From the NCBI GenBank assembly GCA_033002965.1, contig JAURVB010012639.1, forward strand, positions 62,001 to 126,000: a stretch of 64,000 bases of DNA. Direction: 5' to 3'. Source of the DNA: Piper betle. Lineage: Eukaryota; Streptophyta; Magnoliopsida; Piperales; Piperaceae. The notes under the pieces are model-generated. The model did no database searches. It saw only the letters and a program-made list of their open reading frames with translations, and had not been told where the DNA came from. Made by a program: the position numbers and the translations under genes. Position 1 is the stretch's first letter, and every line of letters begins with the position of its first letter. This document shows, piece after piece, positions 11,774 through 23,089 of the stretch.

Positions 11774-14700
11774 ATGGAACCGAGGGAAATCCACAGAATT
11801 AGCAGTTCGGGTCAAAACAACTCCTCTGTGTGGAGGAGTAATGTACCTGACTCTTTCTCAAGATCTTCTCGTGATGAAGATGATGAGGAAGCTCTCAAGT
11901 GGGCTGCTCTTGAAAAGCTGCCCACTTACAACCGTCTGAGGAGAGGAATTTTAACGACTCCAGCTGGGGAGCTCCGGGAAGTTGACATTGAAAATCTCAG
12001 CTATCAAGAGAGAAACTTACTGGATAGATTGGTCAGAATTGCTGAGGAGGACAATGAGAAGTTCCTAATGAAGCTTAAGAATCGAATTGATCAGTAAGAC
12101 CCTTCTGCTCTTAATTAATTACTTCTGATCAATGTGCAAATGCTTAGTACTGAAATGATTATCTGTTTATGTTTTATTTATTGGTAATTGAAAAACAGAG
12201 TTGGCATTGATCTTCCAACTATTGAAGTCCGATTTGAACATCTGAAAGTTGAGGCAGAAGTCTACATAGGTAGCAGGGCAATGCCTACAGTGTTAAACTT
12301 TACTACAAATTTAATAGAGGTGAGCCAAAAATGACAAGTTTGTCAGTATTTATATCTTCTTTACCTAAATATAAACGCCTCTGAAATTGTTGTTCCACCT
12401 TAAAGGGCATCTTGAACAATCTCCGAATTCTTCCAACCAGGAAAAAGCCCTTCACAATCCTAAATGATATTAGTGGTATCATCAAACCCTGCAGGTTTGT
12501 GCATCTTCATAATATCAAATTGGGACAACGCAATTTCTAATGTGGTCTGCTAGTAATTGCTATATTTGTGTGCTTCTGCAGACTTACTTTGCTTTTAGGT
12601 CCTCCAGGCTCTGGGAAAACCACTTTACTTTTAGCTTTGGCTGGTAAACTCAGCGAAGACCTCAAGGTAGCATAACTGTGGTTGGAGTCGTTGAACTTCT
12701 CAATTTTTAGGCCAATCACCTGATCAAATTTGATTTTTTTTCTCTATTTTGCTTTCCCTTTTTATTTTTCAAATTCGGCACTAGGTAAGTGGAAAAGTAA
12801 CTTACAATGGCCATGAGATAAATGAGTTTGTCCCTCAAAGGAGTTCTGCTTACATCAGTCAGCATGATCTCCACCTTGGTGAAATGACCGTGAGGGAAAC
12901 TTTGGCTTTCTCGGCAAGATGTCAAGGTGTTGGAACTGCTTATGGTAGGATTTAACCCCATATTTGATCTTGGTATTTAAGGTTTTACTTTTCTGTTTAC
13001 CTTTATTTAGGCAGTTTCTGAATTTGTTGGCTTCCAACTCTGTACGTTAGATATGTTGGTAGAGCTGTCAAGAAGAGAAAAAGCTGCAAATATTAAACCA
13101 GATCCTGACATCGATGTATTTATGAAGGTTTGTATATAAGCAAAGTGTTTGTGATGCTTGTTTTCTCCTAGAGATGATTGATGAATAACACAGGGGATAT
13201 TAATTTATTTTAGGAATTTAGTCATGGTAGTTTCTTCTTTTCTCACATTTTAGAGTTTCTCATTTTATCATCCCTATCATTCTTTGAGCTTGTGCACACA
13301 CACTTATATCTTCTTTGATTTTTTTGACTTTTGGATGTTGAATCATTAGAAAGGTTTGTAGCTTTATATGGTTTACCATGATTAAGTGCAAACTTCGAAT
13401 TCATCTGTGATGTCAATGCACAGGTTGCGGCAATGCAAGGGCAGGAAACCAGTGTTGTTACAGATTATATTCTGAAGGTATGAAACACATGGTTCTACAA
13501 ATGCCACAGATTTTAAAGTAGAACTAGTAACTCCTATTCATGTTTGATTAATGAGCAGATTCTAGGACTGGATATTTGTGCTGATACTATGGTAGGGGAT
13601 GAAATGAGAAGAGGGATATCTGGGGGACAAAGAAAACGTGTTACGACAGGTGATCACAAACAAAATCAATAGAATTCTAAGATCATTGAAATGCTTATGA
13701 AAAAGTTTTGGTGCGCGATTTTTGAACAAGACAAGCATGTTCTTGCAGGAGAGATGCTTGTAGGACCTGCAAGAGCACTGTTCATGGATGAGATCTCCTC
13801 TGGTTTAGATAGCTCTACTACTTTCCAAATAATAAAGTCCACTAGTCATACCATACACATCCTTAAAGGAACTGCAGTCATTTCACTTCTACAGCCGGCG
13901 CCGGAAACCTACGAGTTATTTGATGACATAATCCTACTCTCTGAGGGGCAAATTGTATATCAAGGGCCTCGTGAGCATGTTTTAGAATTTTTCGAGTCAA
14001 TGGGTTTCAGATGTCCAGAGAGAAAAGGTGTTGCAGATTTCTTGCAAGAGGTAAAGTACACAAGACTGCATATTTTTTCCCTTACTTCAGTGTATTACAG
14101 ATGGTTAGTGAGATAAGCTCTTTACCTTTTTTCATTTGGTAGGTGACATCTAAAAAGGATCAAGAGCAATACTGGATCAACAAAGATGAACCATATAGAT
14201 TCATTACAGTGCAAGAATTTGCGGATGCTTTTTTATCTTTCCATGTTGGCACGAACCTGGGAGAAGAACTATCCACACCATTTGACAAAGGCAAAAGCCA
14301 TCCAGCTGCTTTGACAAGCTCCACCTATGGAGTTAGCAAGAAGGAGCTACTAAGAGCCTGCTTTGCTAGAGAACTTCTGCTAATCAAGAGAAACTCCTTT
14401 GCGAATATCTTCAAGATGTTTCAAGTAGGTGACAAGATTGCCTAAAACATATATGTCCAGCTATGCAGAGAGCATCTGACTATATTTTCTCTTAAAACAG
14501 CTTGTAGGTCTTTGTTTGATCATGATGACAGTTTTCATCAGATCCCATATGCACCACCGAACAGTACTAGATGGAGGGATTTATATGGGGGCTTTATTTT
14601 ACTCCCTTGTTATAGTCATGTTCAATGGATTTTCAGATCTTGCTTTTACCATTCTTAAGCTTCCGGTCTTCCACAAGCAGAGAGACCTATTATTCTTTCC

Positions 14701-17700
14701 TGCTTGGGTTTATGCCTTGCCCACATGGATTCTGAGGATACCCATATCATTTATCGAAGCTGGTATTTGGGTTTCTTTGACCTATTATCCAATAGGTCTT
14801 GATCCAAATTTTGGGAGGTAAAATATCCATCAAAGTTCGAATTCTTTTGTTCATGTGTTAATGTGCAATATTTTCATGAATTACATTGACCATCTTGCAG
14901 GTTCTTCAAGCAATACCTCATACTCGTCATTCTTAATCAGGTGGCTGCATGCCTGTTTAGATTTGTAGGTTCATTGGGTAGGACTATGCTTATTGGAAAT
15001 ACATTTGGGACTTTCTCATTGATAGTTCTTCTGACATTAGGTGGTTTCATATTGTCAAGAGGTACAATTTTCATCATTCATTGCATACAAATATTTGGTC
15101 CTTAATTTGTTATTGGTTAGCATGATATCTTAGCAGCTGGGCAAGCTTTGAATTTTGTCCTCCGTAGTGTGGGGAATGTTGTGTGTTTGGTTCAATTTAT
15201 TTGATTTGCCTATTTTCATCTCCCTTTTTCAAGAACTGCCACGGGAAGGACATACCGTGAAACTTGCTACTTCGAATCTGCATGGGCTTTTGTGCATCGA
15301 CCTAATTGTGAAAGTAATCACTTGGTTATAATAAATACATGTCGCCAACGCCAATATTGATAGGATAAGGTGACGTGGATGATGATAACGATGATCATGC
15401 TTATGTTCACATCCCTTTCTTATTATGTTTCTTCCATGATACTATCATTGGGCCTGCTTTTTATCAACTTGTTTAAAGTTCAAATGGTTATATGTGTGTG
15501 TGTCTCTGCGTGTGTGACTATATTTTTTTATTCTTAATGTATGATAATCTGCTATTTACAATGGTGCGGGACTCTGTTTTTTGATTGCAGCGGATGTGAA
15601 AGTGTGGTGGAAGTGGGGTTACTGGTTATCCCCAATGATGTATGGACATAATGGATTATCTGTCAATGAGTTTCTTGGAAATAAATGGAACAGTGTAAGT
15701 AGCTTGAAAGCAAATCAAGACCACATATTTTGGCCGATTATCCATTAATCAGTTGATTAACTTCCTCCACAGATTCCTCAAGGAACAAATCAGACACTGG
15801 GATATCAAGTGATGAAGGCTCGAGGAGTCTTCCCCCATGGCTATTGGTATTGGATCAGCATTGCTGCGCTATTTGGGCACATAATCATCTTTAACATAGG
15901 TTATGTTTTGGGTCTCACTTTTCTAAATCGTAAGTAATATTTATAGTTGCAACAATTACTAAGAAAGTATTTTCACATCATAAAACTTAGCCACATGCTT
16001 TTCTTGAATGTAATGCAGCATTGGGAGAACATCAAGTGTTGATATCCGAGGAGAGTTGGAATGAGCAACAAAATACTGGTAGAGGGACAACTATTGGGTT
16101 TTCTTCCACAACCCAAAGCTTCCCTGGTAACTGTTTTAATAAAGCTTTCTAGGATTCACCCTGGATTCTATTGTTTACTCAATTTTGGTCTTTATAATTC
16201 ATTTAATCAACAAGGAATGAAACTGACTGCGAAAATAACTACTTCAGCACAAAGTGAAGGTAGGAATGACAACGGCAACAAGAAGAGGGGAATGGTTCTG
16301 CCTTTTTTACCTCTTTCTTTGACATTTGATGAGATCAAGTACTCTGTGGACATGCCTCAGGTATATAAGTTTCAATGATGAACTAGTTCTTTATGGCATC
16401 TTGGGCTTATTGTTGGTTAAATTCATGGTTGATTCATATGTTTTTAAGGAAATGAAAGACCAAGGTGTTGAGGGAGATACACTTTTACTCTTAAAAGGGG
16501 TTAGTGGATCTTTTAGGCCAGGTGTTCTTACTGCACTCATGGGAGTTAGTGGAGCAGGCAAAACGACCCTGATGGATGTATTGGCTGGAAGGAAGACTGG
16601 TGGATATATAGAAGGAACAATTACAATATCAGGATACACCAAGAGACAAGAGACATTTGCTAGGATCTCCGGATACTGTGAACAAAATGATATCCATTCA
16701 CCAAATGTTACAGTTTATGAATCCCTTGCATACTCTGCATGGCTACGTTTGCCTAGTGAGGTGGATAGACCAACAAGAGTGGTTAGTAAGATGTGGAGTT
16801 TATATGTAGCTTTATTAACTACCGTTATTTCATCCTTTCAAAGTGTTACCCCATGTCTTGTAACATTTTTTGTAGATGTTTATTGAAGAGATCATGGAGC
16901 TTGTGGAGCTAGATCAACTTAGGAATGCCATAGTTGGGCTGCCTGGCATTGACGGGCTCTCAACTGAACAAAGAAAGAGGTTGACTATTGCAGTAGAGCT
17001 AGTTGCAAACCCATCAATAATATTTATGGATGAGCCTACCTCTGGACTAGATGCTAGGGCTGCTGCTATTGTGATGAGAACTGTTAGAAATACAGTGGAT
17101 ACAGGAAGAACTGTTGTTTGTACAATTCATCAGCCTAGTATTGACATATTTGAGGCCTTTGATGAGGTTCAAATCAATATAATTATGAAGTTATGCTTGT
17201 TTTGGTAACTCTACACTCCTTAAACTTGTGTTTTTTTATTTGCAGCTCTTCTTAATGAAACGGGGAGGTGAAGAAATTTATGTAGGACCTTTAGGTCGTA
17301 ATTCTTGTCATCTCATCAGCTACTTTGAGGTGAGGATGCAAGTTTATGTCTACTTCAGATGTAAAGAGTCCATTGGTTGGAGATAATGAAACCAATTTAC
17401 AAAAATCAGGCTGTTAATGGAGTTGCAAAGATAAAAGATGGCTACAACCCTGCAGCATGGATGTTGGAAATCAGTACACCTGGTCAAGAGGAGGTTCTTG
17501 GACTTGATTTTGCTGAAATTTATAAAAACTCCGAACTGTATAGGTACTCCATCACATTTTGTTAATCATTACTACTGTCCGGTCGATTTGATTGGCATTT
17601 TTTGCAGGCGAAATAAGGCTCTTATCCAGGAACTAAGCCATCCAACTCCAGGTTCACAAGAGCTTAGTTTCCCCACCCAATTTGCACAACCTTTTCCAGT

Positions 17701-18690
17701 ACAGTGCATAGCTTGCCTGTGGAAACAACATCGTTCATATTGGAAAAACCCCTCTTACAATGCTGTTAGGTTCTTGTTCACAGTCTTTGTTGCCATAATT
17801 TTTGGCTCTATCTTCTGGGATATTGGATCTAAGACGTAAGCCTCTTTTATTGACCATCCTTCCTTTTTAGTACAAACTAAAACTCTTTTGTGTCATAAAT
17901 ATTGTTCTCTACAACAGGAGCCAGATACAAGACCTGTTCAATGCTATGGGATCAATGTTCATCGCTGTCCTTTTCTTGGGTGTCCTAAATGCTTCTACAG
18001 TACAGCCTGTGGTTTCAGTTGAAAGAACTGTTTTTTATAGAGAGAAGGCTGCTGGAATGTACTCTGCTTTCCCCTATGCTTTTGGACAGGTCAAAGCTTC
18101 TCATTTGTTCATATGTTCATATACTGGTTTGAGCATCTGCTAATTCTGTACCACATCTATGCCGTCTCAATACTCCTGCAGGTTGTTATAGAGCTGCCCT
18201 ATGCGCTAGTCCAAGCTCTTATTTATGGGCTCATAGTGTATGCAATGATGGGATTCGATTGGCAAGCTGACAAGTTCTTTTGGTATGTCTACTTCATGTA
18301 CTTGACATTACTGTATTACACATTCTACGGTATGATGACGATAGGCGTCACCCCTAACCAACAAATGGCTGCCATTATTTCCACTGCATTTTATGGACTA
18401 AGTATTCTCTTCTCTGGCTTCTTAATCCCCGAAAAGGTTGGTCATCTTTACCTCTTCATTTTTTTCTCATCTTTACTTTTATGCGCCAAGAATGTTTACG
18501 AGCCCTTCTTTTTCTTGAGCAGAGGCTTCCACGCTATTGGAAGTGGTTCTATTGGGTTACTCCAGTTGCTTGGACTTTGTATGGTTTGATCATATCACAG
18601 TTCAAAGATGTGCATGATACACTGGAAAATGGGCAAGAAGTGGTCCAATTCCTTAGAAGTTATTTTGGCTTCAAAAAGACTTCTTGGTAG
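11774..18690 (+). CDS. ABCG40-like: Full-size ABCG (PDR-type) transporter, copy 1; C-terminal frameshift
   Basis: Plasma-membrane ATP-driven exporter of the plant PDR family, closest in sequence style to AtABCG40/NpPDR1, which move terpenoids and abscisic acid; the substrate here is unknown. Twenty-four exons: 11774-12093, 12199-12319, 12406-12494, 12582-12666, 12785-12944, 13051-13127, 13424-13477, 13559-13649, 13749-14050, 14143-14424, 14501-14817, 14901-15061, 15591-15694, 15773-15929, 16019-16126, 16215-16360, 16449-16781, 16876-17166, 17246-17329, 17410-17543, 17608-17835, 17918-18089, 18182-18436, 18523-18690. Total 4239 nt, 1412 residues. Walker [10 protein letters not shown] at 183-191, ISGGQRKR at 322-329, FMDEI at 344-348; second half Walker [10 protein letters not shown] at 890-898, LSTEQRKR at 997-1004, [10 protein letters not shown] at 1019-1028. 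The two NBDs alternate with two TM domains. An in-frame TGA lies 21 bp before the ATG. Exon 24 is one base short of copy 2, so the frame stops at TAG and loses about 30 residues (last TM helix); the intact-frame stop would be 18777-18779. Exon 16 could start at 16247 instead. Confidence 0.88.
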
Positions 18691-18756
18691 TGGTTGCTTT
18701 GATTGTTCCCACGTTCGCAATAGTCTTTGCTGTCACCTTTGCTATCTCAATCAAAG

Positions 18757-18884
18757 TGTTGAACTTCCAGAGAAGATAAAAGCCCATATTTTCAGCTCTT
18801 TCTCACATTTTGATGAGGTAAAATTTTCATTTTATCTTTTGTTTCTCAATTGAAGCGTTGAGCTTTCAAAGAAGATAAAAGCTA
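18757..18884 (+). repeat. Echo of the final codons in the 3' flank of copy 1
   Basis: The end of exon 24 (TTGAACTTCCAGAGAAGATA) reappears about 99 bp downstream as TTGAGCTTTCAAAGAAGATA near 18859-18880, followed in both places by AAAGC. Copy 2 has a clearer version of the same duplication. Confidence 0.6.
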
Positions 18885-19690
18885 GCCTCAATTTTATCAG
18901 TTTCTTTTAGCTTGTGTACTGAAATCTGCATGTATGTGCTGCCTTGCCTTCGATTTCCACGGCGAAGACAAGAACAACTTGCATTTCAGAAACAAAGGAT
19001 GAAGGATGTAAGACCACCCCATGGTCCAGGCTATTTACATATCTATCAGGTGAGAGCAGCCATGACATAATGGCATGCTGAAAAAATCTGCAAAATTGAT
19101 TGCCACTACTGTGGAATAGCAGGGCCAAATGTGGAGAGGGAGGAGTGTGTGCATTGCTTAGAACGGTTAGGGTTTCCAAACAATTATTTTTCAGGGATTT
19201 AATCAAGCATGATATAATAACAAATTTAAATAATAATATTCATGATTATATTTATCCTTTATGCACAATTATATTAATTTAAAATATCCCGGCTTTTACA
19301 TTAAATTTTAATATAAGTTATACATAACAAGGATATTGGTAAATACAAATTAAGCTAGCTTCAACTCGATTCGAACTTGAATCAACTTGAATACTAATTG
19401 GCTTAGGTCGAACTTGAAGTCAAACGAGTGGCATTGCAAAATTGGCTCAGCTTGCTCATTGAACAACCCTAGGCATAACGAGATTGGCTAACCACTTGGA
19501 TAAGCATCCAAGTGCACTAAAGTTGACGAATACTTTTTAGTTGAGTTCAGTACGGCTTAGTGGTGGCAAAGTAGTGGGAATTTTTTATAAAAATTGAATA
19601 TTGCCACGATGCACTATGTAAAACCCTAGTTTTTCTTCTATGGGATGAAATATATCCCATACAAGGATGCATTTTTCGGTGATAATACCT
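18885..19690. other. Spacer with S/TCGA-rich dispersed repeat
   Basis: No gene seen. 19330-19570 carries the 'aactcgattcgaacttgaa' type of dispersed repeat that recurs near 43560-44060, 49880-50110 and 53275-53545. 19640-19674 shares a block with 9329-9365. Confidence 0.5.
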
Positions 19691-19727
19691 CATGTATGAT
19701 AACACTAGCACTTGTGTGAAGAATTAG

Positions 19728-20460
19728 ATGGGCACAATAGAAGATTTTTTGGTAAAAGTCGGTTTACACCATAGATCTGCTTTGAGCTCTTACCATTTTA
19801 CCCTTGTGATCAATGAATTGATTTGTAATATTCAAGATGATTCCCCATGGTATATGGTATTTGCAAACGATGTGATATTGATTGATACTTCAGGGGAAGG
19901 AGTTGAATGCAAGTTGAAATTATAGACATATACCCTAGAATCACAAGGTCTAAGGATTAGTCGAGTAAAAACAACATATATGAAATGTAATTTTAGTGAA
20001 ACAACAGTGAGAGATGATTCTTTTATCTATTTAGAGAATCACAAGTTGGCACATAAGGGGTATTTTAAGTACCTTAGCTCTATGCTATATGCAGATGGGG
20101 ACATAGATGAGGATATCAAGCATAAAATTACAGTTAGATGGCCAAAATAGAAAGCTACTTTTGGGGTGCTATGTGACAAACAAGGTCTTATGAAATTGAA
20201 AGGTATATTCTATAGAACAACAATTTGCCCAGCACTACTCTATGTAACAAAATATTGGGCAACAAAGCAAATGCATATTGACAAAACGTGACCAATTGAG
20301 ATGAAGATGTTGAGATAGATATGTGGAAAAATCCTTGCAAACCAAATTCCCAACAACACTTTATGTGCACAATTATTACGTGGTATTAGTTTAGGAGAAA
20401 ATGAGAGAACACAAATTGCATTGATTTGGGCATGTATAAAGAAAATTTTAAAATACTGTT
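19728..20460 (+). mobile_element. Decayed LINE reverse transcriptase fragment
   Basis: In one frame with a few stops the DNA reads like plant LINE reverse transcriptase: KVGLHHRSALSSYHFTLVINEL, then the catalytic region as FANDVILIDTS, then TLESQGLRISR-K--YMKC, and later KGIFYRTTICPALLY and IEMKMLR-ICG. In active elements the core is FADD; here the first Asp is Asn. Stops replace Trp codons at several places (19923, 20147, 20289, 20317). The 5' end, ORF1 and endonuclease are missing. It is a relic. Confidence 0.8.
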
Positions 20461-20682
20461 ATTAAAAGATATATCATATCATTTTGTTAGTGTATTAAAA
20501 GAAGACATGGTGGGCCTAAAAGTACATTGATTGAGTCAATAGGAAAAGATATGAACAAGTTCGTGCTAAGTGTTAATATGCTCTACGACAAGATAAAATA
20601 GAAAGAAAGAATCTCAAACTCTGACCTCAACCTTTTAGGATCAGCGAATGATAATTACTACGATGACGACTAACAAGATTCA
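20461..20682. other. Spacer, probable LINE remnant
   Basis: AT-rich continuation with no readable frame; possibly more of the same LINE. Confidence 0.35.
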
Positions 20683-20960
20683 AATTAGAGGTATAGCTCA
20701 TATAAACTATACGGGATGTAGTTTACCTTAATTTTACATCTTTTTATCTTATAATTACTTGTAACCTGTACCAATACACCTATTATTTTACTCTGGATCA
20801 TAAATAAATTGTGAGTCGATTCTCTAACACCATTTTCAAGGAATAATACGCATTCAACGTGCTTGTCATTGAAACGATCGCATCGTCTTATTATAAGAAC
20901 TCAACATAAAAAGTTCTTCACTGTAACACTCAATCATCGTACACATGAAAGTGAACATCC
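20683..20960 (+). repeat. Spacer block shared with 33143-33413
   Basis: About 270 bp aligned almost end to end with 33143-33413: 'gaggtatagctcatataaac', 'ttataattacttgtaac', 'tggatcataaataaatt', 'caaggaataata', 'ttattataag' and 'tgtaacactcaatca' in the same order and spacing. It lies between copies 1 and 2; its partner lies between copies 2 and 3. This fits duplication of gene plus spacer; a dispersed mobile element is the alternative. Confidence 0.75.
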
Positions 20961-22850
20961 ATGGTGCAATGCACATCCTCATTATTTATTCACCTTCTTC
21001 CCTCTCCACCTCTTACTCATGAAGTCACACCAGCCCGTGAATCTCTTCAAATAAGCTTCCATCTCCATTTGTCCCTGCACTCACGCCATCCTCGTTAATC
21101 TCCTCAAATGAGCTTCCATCTTTCATGTTTCACACTTCCTAGATATTTGTTTGCTATGTAGACTATACCTTTGAATTTGTTTGTACAATTCCGAACTAAT
21201 TCGATTTGGTTTTGGCAGGCTGGAATGCGCATTGATATTTCAGTTTGGTTCTGGGTCAAATTGAATTAATCGAACTTTTTAAAAAATATTCGAACATGTA
21301 TATTTTATGTTAATTATCATGCAAGTAAAATATTTTATGATGAATTTTTGTTTAATATGATGTGTACATTTAAAATCACTTATTAAATGATTAAACTCAC
21401 TGAAATAATGATATTATTTTGATTAATTAATTAATTAAATCTATTAATTTATAACTTATGATATAATTCAGTTACTTTATTACCAAACCAAACCGAAATA
21501 TGTTGATCTTATTTCATGCAAGACTAAAATCTCCTATGATGGACCTAATTTTTTTGTGCAGTGATCAAGTCCCATTTTTTTAATTACTTATTGTTAACTC
21601 ATGTTGCTTGCTTGATGTTCTTATATTACTTTTCCTTTTTAAAAATGATATTTATAAATCAAAGTTATATTGTTAACACATTTATTCTCACCAATCAAAT
21701 TGAGGATTGCAAGACAAGTTTATTAATTTGAAATCAAATATTCTCTGGCTTCCTAAGTAATCCTTTATTTTCTTCTCGATAAGAGTGGATGTTCTATGAT
21801 ATTGAAGTAAAGATCCCAAGGGTTGCGACAAGAAAGCAAGGGATGACGAAATGACAACGATGATAGATGAAGAACCAAGAAAGCTTAATACATTAATTGT
21901 AACGGATACTTTTTATAGTCATATACATGTTTATATAATTAAACGAAAATAAATTTTCTAATATTTTCTTATTTTCACATTCGATTGCATCAGGACAAGA
22001 GGAACAAGGCCCATCACTTTTAATAACTCATAATTATATATGAAAAATTGGAAAAAAAAGAAATCAATTGTAACGTGTGATTGAAGATCCAATAAAATAC
22101 ATGGACATGACAACACGTGAAGAAGATAGACATAAAATTTTGACACGTACAAATGATGAAATGTAAAATGTAGGAATTCAACCAATGGATCAAAATATAA
22201 TATAAAAAAATAAGACAAATTATTATAAACTATCTTCTCACTTAAATAAAATTTATCTTTAAAATCAGAAGAGCTTATCTACAAAATTAGATTCTATCTT
22301 TAATTTAGGTTGTGCACTATGCCGCATCTATTTTAATAATAAAAGGGAAACATAATACCAGTATGAGATTAAAAATAGGAGAATCAATTAATCCAAATAA
22401 AAGAAATTTCTAAAAAATACATTTAAAATATCTTTTACAAAAGATTACAGGTTCGAATCTCGATAATTTTAATTTCTTAGTAAACAAAAATAATAATAAT
22501 ATCCATTACGGATTCATACCGACTAACTTTAACTTCTAACTTTTTATTAATAAGAATTTGTCCAATTGTTTTGAATAAAAATAATAATAAAATAATTATA
22601 ATTCATCTTTCAGTTCAAATAAGATATATCTTTAAAGTCAATTAAAATTTATATCTATATTTATCTTATTATTTAATTATTATTTAATAAAATATTACAT
22701 ATAAAATTAAAATTTATCCGATACAGGTGGTGAAAGTGGCGTGTTTCAGGGCAGCCGTGGGGGTTCTCACGTAAATATTTATTGATAGAGTTGGTTCAAC
22801 GTGGCCGGTGCAACTGGGCAAAGGAATCCTTCTAGTACTTGCGCCAATGG
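20961..22850. other. Gene-free AT-rich spacer before ABCG copy 2
   Basis: No exon recognised. 22096-22165 (block with 'acatggacatgacaacacg' and 'ataaaattttgacacg') matches 33755-33810 in the next spacer. 22205-22330 and 22590-22715 look like related short AT-rich repeat copies, also similar to 54185-54345. Confidence 0.5.
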
Positions 22851-22853
22851 ACG

Positions 22854-22890
22854 TAATGCATGCTCATGCATGCGGCTTTATTTAACGAGC
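22854..22890 (+). promoter_or_regulatory. RY boxes and TATA-like stretch of ABCG copy 2
   Basis: GCATGCTCATGCATGC (two RY-type motifs) is followed by CTTTATTTAACGAGCTTC, the same order as in the units in front of copy 1, about 200 bp before the ATG at 23090. Only one unit is present here. Confidence 0.5.
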
Positions 22891-23089
22891 TTCAATCTCC
22901 ACGTCCATCTCAATCCAACCTCCTTGAACTGAATAGCCTCCATGTACTGATCAGCGCTCGTCACCCCCATGAATGTTGGGCATCCTTCTTCTGGCCTGCA
23001 CTGCTGACGGCCGGCGATGCATATGTGAATTCGCTTGGATTCGGTAGTTTCAATCTTTTCGACATACTCATCGGGTGAGGTGAGGCAGG

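Noticed and set aside
22440..22480. tRNA B-box-like GGTTCGAATCTC, possible SINE
   Set aside because: No A box at the right distance and no recognisable tRNA fold or tail.
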